5,639 bases of DNA from an uncultured bacterium (GTDB taxonomy: Bacteria > Spirochaetota > Spirochaetia > Sphaerochaetales > Sphaerochaetaceae), in the NCBI GenBank assembly GCA_905215015.1, contig CAJMOS010000145.1, forward strand, positions 1-5,639. The letters are read 5' to 3'. Below, in pieces: positions 1 through 5,639 of this stretch. How positions within the stretch are numbered: the first letter of the stretch is position 1; each line of letters begins with the position of its first letter. A program made the position numbers and the translations under genes. Below the pieces are notes generated by a model that was not told the DNA's origin, did not search any database, and worked only from the letters and a program-made list of their open reading frames with translations.

Positions 1-114
1 CAGGACCACCATCAGGACCAGGTTCAACAAGGTCCCGCAGATCATGAACAATATGGTATTGAGAACCGTCGGCTTGGAGCCGGACTGGTTCTGATTCTGA
101 AGTTTCTCATCCAT
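1..114 (-). CDS. N-terminal fragment of a small inner-membrane protein (cut by window edge)
   Basis: Only the first 38 codons lie in the window; the gene continues beyond position 1. The start ATG at 114-112 is supported by a good ribosome binding site (AAGGAT on the minus strand, about 124-129) nine bases upstream. The visible protein has a short hydrophilic head rich in Asn, Gln and Ser (MDEKLQNQNQSGSKPT), then a continuous hydrophobic stretch from about residue 17 (VLNTILFMICGTLLNLVLMV) that reads as a transmembrane helix with the N-terminus probably cytoplasmic. The pattern 'NTILFM..GTL.N...M' recalls short spirochaetal membrane proteins often labelled 'leader peptide processing enzyme', a name with no solid function behind it. 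This resemblance is from memory and weak. It could equally be any small membrane protein. The reading frame and start are fairly sure; the identity is not. Confidence 0.6.
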   Translation of the reverse strand, partial: MDEKLQNQNQSGSKPTVLNTILFMICGTLLNLVLMVVL

Positions 115-224
115 GGCGAACTCATCCTTCTTTTGGTTTACTCTACTTTGTTTCCGCGATGTGCACAACAAGGAAAATACAGCAGGATAGTCCAGGGAGA
201 AACATTGATCGGCAACCACAGACG

Positions 225-1147
225 GGTACCCAGCAACACTTCCTTCAGCCTGTCCTCCATCGCCATGATGACGTTCTGGCTCGCGGACCATACAGTCTTC
301 TCAGCAGGCTCTTGCTGTAGACGTTCGGAAAACGCAACATCAGCATGTTCTCGTGGCCCGAATCGATGGTCAGGTATCCCGTCTGCAACAGGAACGCCTG
401 CACCTTGTTGATGTCGCCCTCGGCGTGCCGGAGCTCGGCGACATCGAAGGAGGACAGGGCGTCCAGGTCCATCACCAGTTTCGAGCCACCCGTGTCGACC
501 CAATAGTTCTGGAAGTCCCTGCCTTGCCCTGTTTCTGAATCGACATCGGGTTGTACACCGTCTCGCACCCCGGGGCGAACCGGATCAAGGAGTCTTTTGA
601 CTTGAACATCTGGTAGCATTTCCGCAGCGTGTCCCGCAACTCCTCCACACGCTCCGAGCAACCGTTGTCCAGCAACACCACGTCGTACTCGTCGATCAGG
701 ACCACCACCTTCCCTAGGCCGGATAGTTCGTCGATCAAGTCGGAGAACACGTCGTCGGCATGCTGGGACAGGTCGGGCACGGCAATCCCGTAGGATACGG
801 CGACCTGCTTCATGGCTTTCCGCAGCCATGCCTCCAAGTCCTCCGCAGTGTTCCTCCCGCAGTTCCCGAAGTCGATGTGGATGATTGGATACGTCTTCCA
901 GTCGTAGTCGGGCTGGTCGATGGCAAGGCCCTTTGAACAGTTCCCTCCTGCCTTGGAAGATCGCCTCCAACGTGGAGATGGCCAGCGTCTTCCCGAACCT
1001 TCGGGGACGGGAGAGGAAGAACATGTTGCCTTCCTGACGGACAAGGGAATGCAGATACGCGGTCTTGTCCACGTACACGTAGCCCTCTTGCCGAAGGACC
1101 TCGAATGAGCTGTTCGACGTGATGATTGGTGGTCGTTTTTTGTCCAT
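225..1147 (-). pseudogene. Decayed AAA-ATPase-like / PD-(D/E)XK nuclease family gene (frameshifted, internally deleted)
   Basis: The 5' part, from ATG at 1147, reads as the 'predicted AAA-ATPase' family (AAA-ATPase-like plus DUF1703 nuclease-like domain). It has the FEVLRQEGYVYVDKT entry motif and the degenerate Walker A region FLSRPRRFGKT (residues 44-54). Near 929 a GGG run, where GG would keep the frame, shifts the reading. The family sequence continues in another frame with DYDWKTYPIIHIDF and the Walker B block VVVLIDEYD. Around 568-580 'DSLIRF' joins directly to 'ETVYNPMSI'. Relatives have roughly 80-90 residues between these blocks, so an internal deletion is inferred. A second shift near 520-535 returns to the first frame (GRDFQNYWVDTGGSKLVM). 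A third probable shift near 280-295 leads to NVIMAMEDRLKEVLL, after which family similarity stops. Intact relatives have about 500-550 residues and unknown function. No clear ribosome binding site precedes the ATG. Multiple independent lesions make a dead gene far more likely than sequencing error. Confidence 0.85.
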
Positions 1148-1275
1148 ACTTCAAGGCTATCAAGGGAGAGCGCTGGTGGCAAACGACGCAAACCTGCAAG
1201 GAGAGCTGTTCCTTCCGGGCCATTTTCCGAGGCTCTCGCAAAGCTGGGTATCCCGCTAAAACCGGTTTGTTTTGT

Positions 1276-2541
1276 TCAGAAGGAGATGCACACCGAAAGG
1301 AATGTGCCTGTCTTGAGAAGGAAAAGGAGCGTATCCATGAAGGAGGAATCATCATCAGAAGAAGAGGAGGAGGAGGAGGAAGGTTCCGATGAAGATTTGT
1401 TATCCTTCTGTTTCCTGAATACAGATGGGTCGGTAACGAAGCCGAAAAGCTTTGAGCATGAGAGCGTAACCAGGACATGGGAGAGAGAGAAAGTATAGGA
1501 AAGGGAACCCTTCCCCAACAAAATGAAATTTCCTCCATATCCGGGGAAGATGACGCGTCCGATATGGGTTGTCCCATCAAAAAAAATGGTGTGCTTGTAT
1601 GTGTAACGGTAATTTGCGGCCAATGAATCATTGATGCACACCAGCACTCCAACGTCCAGGAAGGCTGAAAGATGGGCTCCACGATACGAATAAAAAAGAT
1701 TTCCTAGTGCAACGTGCATCGTTCCGTTGCTGGTTCCCGCAATCCTCACATAGGGGAAAAACACATAGTTCTGGGTCTCCGGGGTAGCGAGGACTCCGGC
1801 CAGATACTCAAGTTGCAGATAGCCGGCCGTAAGGGACAATCGGTGGCGGGATTTCCCGAAGCGGAAGTCTGTTCCCAACAAAATCCCGTTGAGAGTTAAT
1901 TCTCCCTCGCCCAGTTTGATGTCCTCATTGGACTGGACATCCACGTGCAACTTGCCTCCCACGAATGTCAACGATGAACCCAAAGGTCCAAGAAGGGATA
2001 TGGTGCCTCCTCTCAGCCGTATGCTCGAAGGACGTCCATAGAAATAATACAGGTCGCCAGAGGCGAAGGAGCCATCAATGTAGCCCCCGGTAGCGGCTAG
2101 TCCAAACCAACGGGAAAAGCGATAGGAAACCATCCCGGACAAACCTTCACCGGAACCGTCGTTGAGGATGTAGCGGGGCTTGTTGTGCAGGATGTGGGTC
2201 TCATCGGGGAAAGATGCTTTCCCTCCAACAAGGAACAGTTTGAGGCGGGAAGCCTCCAGGTGAATGCCTGCCCACCCGGCGTCGAAATCACCTTGATAAT
2301 CCTTCAAGTCAGCTTCATAGGCGAGTATCCCTCCACTGGCGGAAAAGCAGGTGTGTAATTGCGGCATACTGATGGTCGCCCTGCCTTGCGCAAGGCGCAC
2401 CGGAAATCCCAGATTTCCCATCGACGCGGAAAAGGATGCGAATGGTGTTCTGCATGCGTCCTCGGAGACCGAGAAAGCAACGGCTTCCCCAGAATGGAGG
2501 AGGATGAGGCTTACGAGCAATGGCAGGAATGATGTACGCAT
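1276..2541 (-). CDS. Putative outer-membrane beta-barrel protein with Ser/Asp-rich tail
   Basis: This 421-residue protein starts with a classical signal peptide: Arg2, a hydrophobic core at residues 5-15, and likely cleavage after Ala-Val-Ala22. The mature part has no long hydrophobic helix. It shows many amphipathic stretches with alternating residues and frequent aromatic ends, such as GMVSYRFSRWFGLAATGGY, HRLSLTAGYLQLEY and GSLSYTFSLSHVLVTLS, typical of outer-membrane barrels. After the last barrel-like strand (about residue 368) comes a linker with SSSEP, eight serines (388-395), three aspartates (396-398), then a hydrophobic end that finishes in Phe421. I recognise no named family. The ATG is chosen because it gives the signal peptide. 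It has no proper Shine-Dalgarno: the only purine-rich stretch, GGCGG, lies 12 bases upstream inside a terminator hairpin. The gene follows the large lipoprotein gene on the same strand, with 51 bases between them. Barrel topology is inferred from residue pattern only. Confidence 0.75.
   Translation of the reverse strand: MRTSFLPLLVSLILLHSGEAVAFSVSEDACRTPFASFSASMGNLGFPVRLAQGRATISMPQLHTCFSASGGILAYEADLKDYQGDFDAGWAGIHLEASRLKLFLVGGKASFPDETHILHNKPRYILNDGSGEGLSGMVSYRFSRWFGLAATGGYIDGSFASGDLYYFYGRPSSIRLRGGTISLLGPLGSSLTFVGGKLHVDVQSNEDIKLGEGELTLNGILLGTDFRFGKSRHRLSLTAGYLQLEYLAGVLATPETQNYVFFPYVRIAGTSNGTMHVALGNLFYSYRGAHLSAFLDVGVLVCINDSLAANYRYTYKHTIFFDGTTHIGRVIFPGYGGNFILLGKGSLSYTFSLSHVLVTLSCSKLFGFVTDPSVFRKQKDNKSSSEPSSSSSSSSDDDSSFMDTLLFLLKTGTFLSVCISF
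1341..1380. repeat. Compound trinucleotide repeat inside the barrel gene
   Basis: On the plus strand the tract reads AGGAGGA (1341-1347), three ATC units (1348-1356), three AGA units (1357-1365) and five GGA units (1366-1380). On the coding (minus) strand this gives five TCC and three TCT serine codons followed by three GAT aspartate codons and two more TCC. All units are in frame, so slippage by whole units would lengthen or shorten the Ser or Asp run without breaking the protein. Confidence 0.9.
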
Positions 2542-2547
2542 GGAAAG

Positions 2548-2576
2548 TAAAAACCGCCAGGGAAAGTCCCTGGCGG
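2548..2576 (-). terminator. Rho-independent terminator after the lipoprotein gene
   Basis: On the minus strand a perfect 10-bp stem (CCGCCAGGGA / TCCCTGGCGG) with a 3-base loop (CTT) is followed by TTTTTA. The stem begins 16 bases after the lipoprotein stop codon, the usual place for a terminator of that gene. Its T-tract ends only 6 bases before the ATG of the downstream barrel gene, so the hairpin fills the space where that gene would normally carry its ribosome binding site. In the opposite direction the stem is not followed by a T-run, so it should act in one direction only. Confidence 0.9.
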
Positions 2577-2592
2577 ATGGAAATCCCCGCTT

Positions 2593-5157
2593 TTACGGAT
2601 GGAACCAGCCCCTGGTATCCATAATTTTCTTGATACGTTCCGTATACTTGCCTTCGTGGTAGAAATTGTAGAGCAACAATGCGAAGGTTTCCGGGAACTT
2701 CAAGAAATAGGTATGGTCTTCGAACTCCATTCCTCCCACGGTGTTTTTGATTGGAGAAAGATCAATCTCCAGACCGAAGACAGAATCCTCCGAGAGCGTT
2801 TTCTCCGGATCCTCCAAAATGCCGAGCACTAACTCGACTGTCTCGGAATCAAGATAATCCGAAGTAAAGATCTGGGTGTGCCGTGTTCCCTCTTGTACAA
2901 ACGAAACCTGTTGTACAGGAGCCACAACGCCGTTCCTTTCCTTCAGGATACGGATTCTCGGAACATTGCTGCCGCTTTCCATGACGATGAACTTCGCCAG
3001 TGCATAGTTCTCGTTATTGAAAAGCTTCCCAAGATCGAGCCAGCGATCTCCCGTCTCCGGCCAGGTCATGTTCGCTTGGATGGCGTCGGGGATGTAGAAC
3101 TTGGACCCTTTTTCAATCCCTTCCTTCAGAGTCACAGCCGCCTCACGCAATGCCTTGTACTCATCCAGCGTGTCCATCATGACCGTGGGATAGAGATAGC
3201 GGTTATTGTTCGCTATGATATCGTCATAGGCGGCAATCGCGAGGTCGACAGCAGCGATGAAATCATTTTTCGCATCTTCCATCTTCTGCGCATCACGGAC
3301 ACCAAGGAATCCGTTGTTCAACGGATCATAGGCCGTGTCAATGGTAGAGGTGCGGTCCAGATACTCCGTATACCGTGTACCCCACGTTTCTTTTTCCGCC
3401 CAGTCGAATTTCATGCTTTCCAATACGGTTTGCATATTGAGATCGTAGGACTGGAAGTACTCGATTGTCGCTTTCAAGACGTCGAAAGACGCTTCGATAA
3501 GTTTCATCTCGGTCGGCCCGATGTAGACGGAGGCTTTTCCTACCACATCGTCGAATCCAAAATCCGTAATGACCCGTTCCGGTACCCTTACCGGTCTCTC
3601 GATGGCATCGATCTTCTTGCATGCCTCTTCATATTCAGTACCGAAAATGATGGAATCCAGTTCATCCAAAGCCTCGTTCAGCCCCTTTGTGTTGCCGTTG
3701 AGGATGTTGGCAACCACCAAGAACGGGAGACTGGTGTTCATGCTTGAATCCTTGATCCATTCAGGCGTGCCCATCTCGAGAGTCTCCAAGTACTCCTTGT
3801 ACTTGTACTCAACATCTTCCCAATTGGTGAGCGTATAGGCTTGATGACCGGCAGCCTGTCCGTTTTGCAGAACCCAACCACAAACATAGTAGTCGCCATT
3901 CTCGTCTAAGACATAATAGTTGCCATAGGTGATGCCGGACTTCTGCTTGGTGTTGATTTCGTACCTGCGAAGTTCATCGAGATATGGATAGAGAGTATGC
4001 CCTTCAATGGCAGCCTCTTTGAGCACGCCCCACCTATCATCTACAATCTGGAATGCTCCTGAAGTAGAGGCATCGACGAGGGATGCGCGATAATACGGAC
4101 CAGAACCATAATTATCCTGGGTTGTCGTTTTCTCTACCCCATTGCCACCATAGATGCTGTCTTCCTGCTCAATCCAATACCCGTCCGTCGACTCAAGCCA
4201 TGCGGTATCGAACAAAGCGTTCATGGTAGCCGGGTAGTTGGTGACTCCCAGACGGTTCTTGACGAAGTCCTGCGTGGCCTGCTTGGTACTGATTGAAGCC
4301 AACGCAGCAAGGGCAGAATAGATGCGGGTCTCGTCAGTCTGCTCAAGCGCATATGCTTCATTGAACTTTGCCACACCTTCATCGTACTTCTTGTTCTCGA
4401 TGTCAGCGATGCCTTCCTCAATCATCTGCGTGGCTTCTGTCCTGAGCGTGACGATGGAATTAGGCAACGCATCCTCGATATCCGCCTGCGTTTTTTGACT
4501 GCTTGTGAATATCTTCGGTACAATCCCAGAAGAGGAAGCCTTGAGAGTAGCGCCTTCCCCCATCTGCAATCCGTTGATGGTGATTTCTGTCTCCGCCCCG
4601 AAGGTTACCAGGGAGTTGCCATCCAGTTGCAATTCTGGCATCGTGATGGTGGCCGTGTCACCGTAGCTCAGCAAGAGGGAGCCGTGTTCTTGCACGTTCA
4701 CCTTGCCTGTAAGTTTTCCTTGAAAATCTGCAGGAATGGTTAAAGATCCGCTGGTGACGATAGCCGTCTTCAACACATCCAGGCCGCCATTAGGTTCCGA
4801 CTTGATTGCACCGTTGGCATGGTTGAAGTCAATGCCAAGATCACCGGTATTGACCGTATAGGTGTATGGCCCGAGATTGATGGTCAAGTCTCCCGTATAG
4901 GCATTTGCCACTTTTGCACCGGGACCGGAAAGCGTGCATAGCAAGGTAATGGTTGTAGGAGAGCTGGACGTAAGGTTCTTGGTGGTCTGCTGGTCTGTTA
5001 CGGCATCGATAGCATCCTGTAACGTGGAGTAGGTCTTGCCTGCGACGTCAAAGTTGTTTTCCGTAACGATCTCCATGTCTTCGATTGCTGGAGCGGAACA
5101 CCCGACAAAGGCCAATAGCGAGAGACCTAGGCACATATGAAGAAACCCTTTATGCAT
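2593..5157 (-). CDS. Large lipoprotein with beta-rich N-terminal region, TPR-like segment and uncharacterised helical C-terminal part
   Basis: This 854-residue protein begins with a lipoprotein signal: Lys3, a hydrophobic core, and LLAFVGC with Cys20 as the predicted lipidated residue. Phe at -3 fits the relaxed spirochaetal lipobox better than the enterobacterial one. Residues 35-215 open with GKTYSTLQDAIDAV, then TITLL and many short strand-like repeats (GSLTIPADFQGKLTGKVNVQEHGSLLLS), suggesting a right-handed beta-helix or similar repetitive fold. Residues 240-290 contain a TPR-like helix pair (IEEGIADIENKKYDEGVAKFNEAYAL). An aromatic, acidic stretch follows (about 322-450), rich in Tyr, Gly and Asp. 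Residues 478-575 (LPFLVVANILNGNTKGLNEALDEL onward) are helical. The rest is mixed, ending GWFHP. I recognise no enzyme motif and no named family. The start is firm: AAGGAG lies six bases upstream of the ATG. It probably sits in the periplasm or at the cell surface, anchored to a membrane. A role in binding or envelope structure is only a guess. Confidence 0.9.
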   Translation of the reverse strand: MHKGFLHMCLGLSLLAFVGCSAPAIEDMEIVTENNFDVAGKTYSTLQDAIDAVTDQQTTKNLTSSSPTTITLLCTLSGPGAKVANAYTGDLTINLGPYTYTVNTGDLGIDFNHANGAIKSEPNGGLDVLKTAIVTSGSLTIPADFQGKLTGKVNVQEHGSLLLSYGDTATITMPELQLDGNSLVTFGAETEITINGLQMGEGATLKASSSGIVPKIFTSSQKTQADIEDALPNSIVTLRTEATQMIEEGIADIENKKYDEGVAKFNEAYALEQTDETRIYSALAALASISTKQATQDFVKNRLGVTNYPATMNALFDTAWLESTDGYWIEQEDSIYGGNGVEKTTTQDNYGSGPYYRASLVDASTSGAFQIVDDRWGVLKEAAIEGHTLYPYLDELRRYEINTKQKSGITYGNYYVLDENGDYYVCGWVLQNGQAAGHQAYTLTNWEDVEYKYKEYLETLEMGTPEWIKDSSMNTSLPFLVVANILNGNTKGLNEALDELDSIIFGTEYEEACKKIDAIERPVRVPERVITDFGFDDVVGKASVYIGPTEMKLIEASFDVLKATIEYFQSYDLNMQTVLESMKFDWAEKETWGTRYTEYLDRTSTIDTAYDPLNNGFLGVRDAQKMEDAKNDFIAAVDLAIAAYDDIIANNNRYLYPTVMMDTLDEYKALREAAVTLKEGIEKGSKFYIPDAIQANMTWPETGDRWLDLGKLFNNENYALAKFIVMESGSNVPRIRILKERNGVVAPVQQVSFVQEGTRHTQIFTSDYLDSETVELVLGILEDPEKTLSEDSVFGLEIDLSPIKNTVGGMEFEDHTYFLKFPETFALLLYNFYHEGKYTERIKKIMDTRGWFHP

Positions 5158-5163
5158 ACATAT

Positions 5164-5169
5164 CTCCTT
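5164..5169 (-). promoter_or_regulatory. Strong ribosome binding site of the lipoprotein gene
   Basis: The minus strand reads AAAAGGAGATATGT directly before the ATG at 5157. The AAGGAG core is six bases from the start codon. An earlier overlapping ATG (5161-5159) runs into TAA after three codons, so 5157 is the start. Confidence 0.85.
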
Positions 5170-5181
5170 TTCTAATTCTAA

Positions 5182-5211
5182 GATATATTTTATTGCTTAA
5201 TATAGTGACAA
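5182..5211 (-). promoter_or_regulatory. Candidate proximal promoter of the lipoprotein gene
   Basis: On the minus strand TTGTCA lies at 5211-5206 and TATATC at 5187-5182, with an 18-base spacer, in a very AT-rich stretch. The -10 matches the sigma-70 consensus at four of six positions and the -35 at five of six. Transcription would start near 5175 and leave a leader of about 18 bases, just enough to hold the ribosome binding site. This is motif matching only. Confidence 0.4.
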
Positions 5212-5225
5212 TAATATCCGTTTTT

Positions 5226-5253
5226 ATTATAGACAGTTGCGGAATTATTACAA
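5226..5253 (-). promoter_or_regulatory. Candidate distal promoter of the lipoprotein gene
   Basis: On the minus strand a perfect -10 (TATAAT, 5231-5226) is preceded after 16 bases by TTGTAA (5253-5248), a four-of-six match to the -35 consensus. Transcription would start near 5219, giving a leader of roughly 60 bases. It has the better -10 of the two candidates; the two may act in tandem. Confidence 0.5.
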
Positions 5254-5306
5254 TCTTCCTCGACCATGCGAGAAGCAAATATCTTCAAAACCAAGTTGCG
5301 GTCCAC

Positions 5307-5317
5307 TCCTTGCACTG
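5307..5317 (+). repeat. Short direct repeat, copy 1 (TCCTTGCACTG)
   Basis: The 11-base word TCCTTGCACTG occurs here and exactly again at 5512-5522; a partial copy (TCCTTGCA) sits at 5467-5474. All three lie in the divergent intergenic region. The words are short enough for chance, but their clustering may mark a protein-binding site. Confidence 0.45.
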
Positions 5318-5511
5318 TCTACAACCGGAAATGCTATGCGGGGAATGAAGATTTTCGACTCGACAGAGAGGTTTCACATGGGAAAGCCCTAGGCTCAAGT
5401 CCAGCAAAGATTTGCCCGTCAGCATCTGTACTAAGGCAGATTATTACAGAGTCCACACCCCCTGGTTCCTTGCATTTCCGCTCCATCCCACAAAAAATGA
5501 GAGATCCTTAT

Positions 5512-5522
5512 TCCTTGCACTG
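5512..5522 (+). repeat. Short direct repeat, copy 2 (TCCTTGCACTG)
   Basis: This is the second exact copy of the 11-base word. It overlaps the inverted repeat TTGCA-C-TGCAA (5515-5525) and the candidate -35 of the plus-strand promoter, which is where an operator could act. Confidence 0.45.
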
Positions 5523-5542
5523 CAACATGTTGTTCCTGTAAT
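5515..5542 (+). promoter_or_regulatory. Candidate promoter of the right-edge gene, with palindromes in the spacer
   Basis: TTGCAC (5515-5520) and TGTAAT (5537-5542) are separated by 16 bases. The -10 matches consensus at five of six positions; the -35 only at three. The spacer holds CAACATGTTG (5523-5532), a perfect 10-base palindrome, and the -35 overlaps TTGCACTGCAA. The predicted transcript would have a leader of about 65 bases before the ATG at 5614. Confidence 0.3.
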
Positions 5543-5613
5543 CTGTATTTTCCTCCTTTTTTGCCCATCAAATCCCTCAGGAGACCGGTATGGTAGTGTA
5601 GGAGGTTGCATCC

Positions 5614-5639
5614 ATGCATTCCAAACACGACGGCACCCT
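5614..5639 (+). CDS. Start of a plus-strand gene cut by the right edge
   Basis: Only ATG plus seven complete codons and a partial one are visible (MHSKHDGT). The call rests on a perfect AGGAGG Shine-Dalgarno at 5600-5605, eight bases before the ATG, at the end of a long intergenic region facing away from the lipoprotein gene. No function can be given from so few residues. A chance SD-ATG pair is possible. Confidence 0.5.

Larger units (their letters stand above)
5254..5599. other. Intergenic region between divergent genes, no gene recognised
   Basis: This stretch separates the lipoprotein gene from the plus-strand gene at the right edge. Open frames on both strands are short and of odd composition (Cys, His and Ser rich), have no ribosome binding site at a usable distance and resemble no family I know. 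It contains small direct repeats (TCCTTGCA three times) and two short palindromes near 5515-5532. No tRNA fold is visible. It most likely holds regulatory sequence, though a small RNA or gene remnants cannot be excluded by eye. Confidence 0.5.

Noticed and set aside
1259..1268. The palindrome AAACCGGTTT after the barrel gene stop, considered as a terminator.
   Set aside because: It has no loop and too short a stem, and it lacks a following T-tract on the minus strand, so it does not fit a rho-independent terminator.
1341..1380. On/off phase variation of the barrel gene by the repeat tract.
   Set aside because: All units are three bases long and in frame, so changes in unit number would not interrupt translation.
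810..1682. A 290-codon minus-strand frame spanning the barrel gene end and the decayed ATPase gene.
   Set aside because: It crosses two unrelated genes in the wrong frame and its product is low-complexity Ser/Pro/Arg sequence.
2878..3747. A 289-codon open frame on the plus strand, antisense to the lipoprotein gene.
   Set aside because: The minus-strand protein over the same bases is coherent, has a signal peptide and good start, and continues far on both sides. The antisense frame has no ribosome binding site at a proper distance and resembles no family.
5339..5375. A stretch resembling the 5' end of tmRNA (GGGGAATGAAGATTTTCGAC).
   Set aside because: The bases after it do not match the conserved tmRNA 5' pattern, no tag reading frame ending in Ala-Ala is visible downstream, and no matching T-arm with a 3' CCA end appears before the window ends.
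5431..5628. A 65-codon minus-strand frame in the intergenic region.
   Set aside because: No ribosome binding site lies before its ATG, composition is unusual (Cys, His, Gly), and the strong SD-like AAAGGAGG at about 5552-5559 on that strand has no start codon at a usable distance.

Overview
The window is about half G+C and carries mostly minus-strand genes. It looks like bacterial chromosome from a spirochaete, probably close to Sphaerochaeta or Treponema. That placement is an inference from three things: a very large lipoprotein with a relaxed lipobox, a signal-peptide-bearing protein that reads like an outer-membrane beta-barrel, and a short Asn-rich, single-helix membrane protein start at the left edge resembling small spirochaetal membrane proteins. 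No phylogenetic marker gene is present, so the assignment is tentative.

Layout, following transcription from right to left. A large lipoprotein gene (5157 to 2593, minus) has a strong ribosome binding site and an AT-rich promoter region. Its stop codon is followed at once by a near-perfect rho-independent terminator (2548-2576). Only 6 bases beyond the T-tract begins a 421-residue beta-barrel-like protein (2541 to 1276, minus), whose 3' end carries a compound trinucleotide repeat coding for Ser and Asp runs. Next comes the wreck of an AAA-ATPase-like / PD-(D/E)XK nuclease family gene (about 1147 to 225, minus), with frameshifts and an internal deletion. The left edge holds the first 38 codons of a small membrane protein (minus). 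To the right of the lipoprotein gene, about 450 bases of intergenic DNA separate it from a divergent plus-strand gene, of which only 9 codons are visible.

The lipoprotein and barrel genes look like the functional core: an exported, lipid-anchored protein with a repetitive beta-rich N-terminal part and a large helical part, next to a likely outer-membrane protein. Whether they work together is not shown by the sequence. The terminator between them suggests that the barrel gene is expressed less than the lipoprotein gene, by readthrough or from a promoter inside it. I found no CRISPR array, tRNA, rRNA or intact mobile element.
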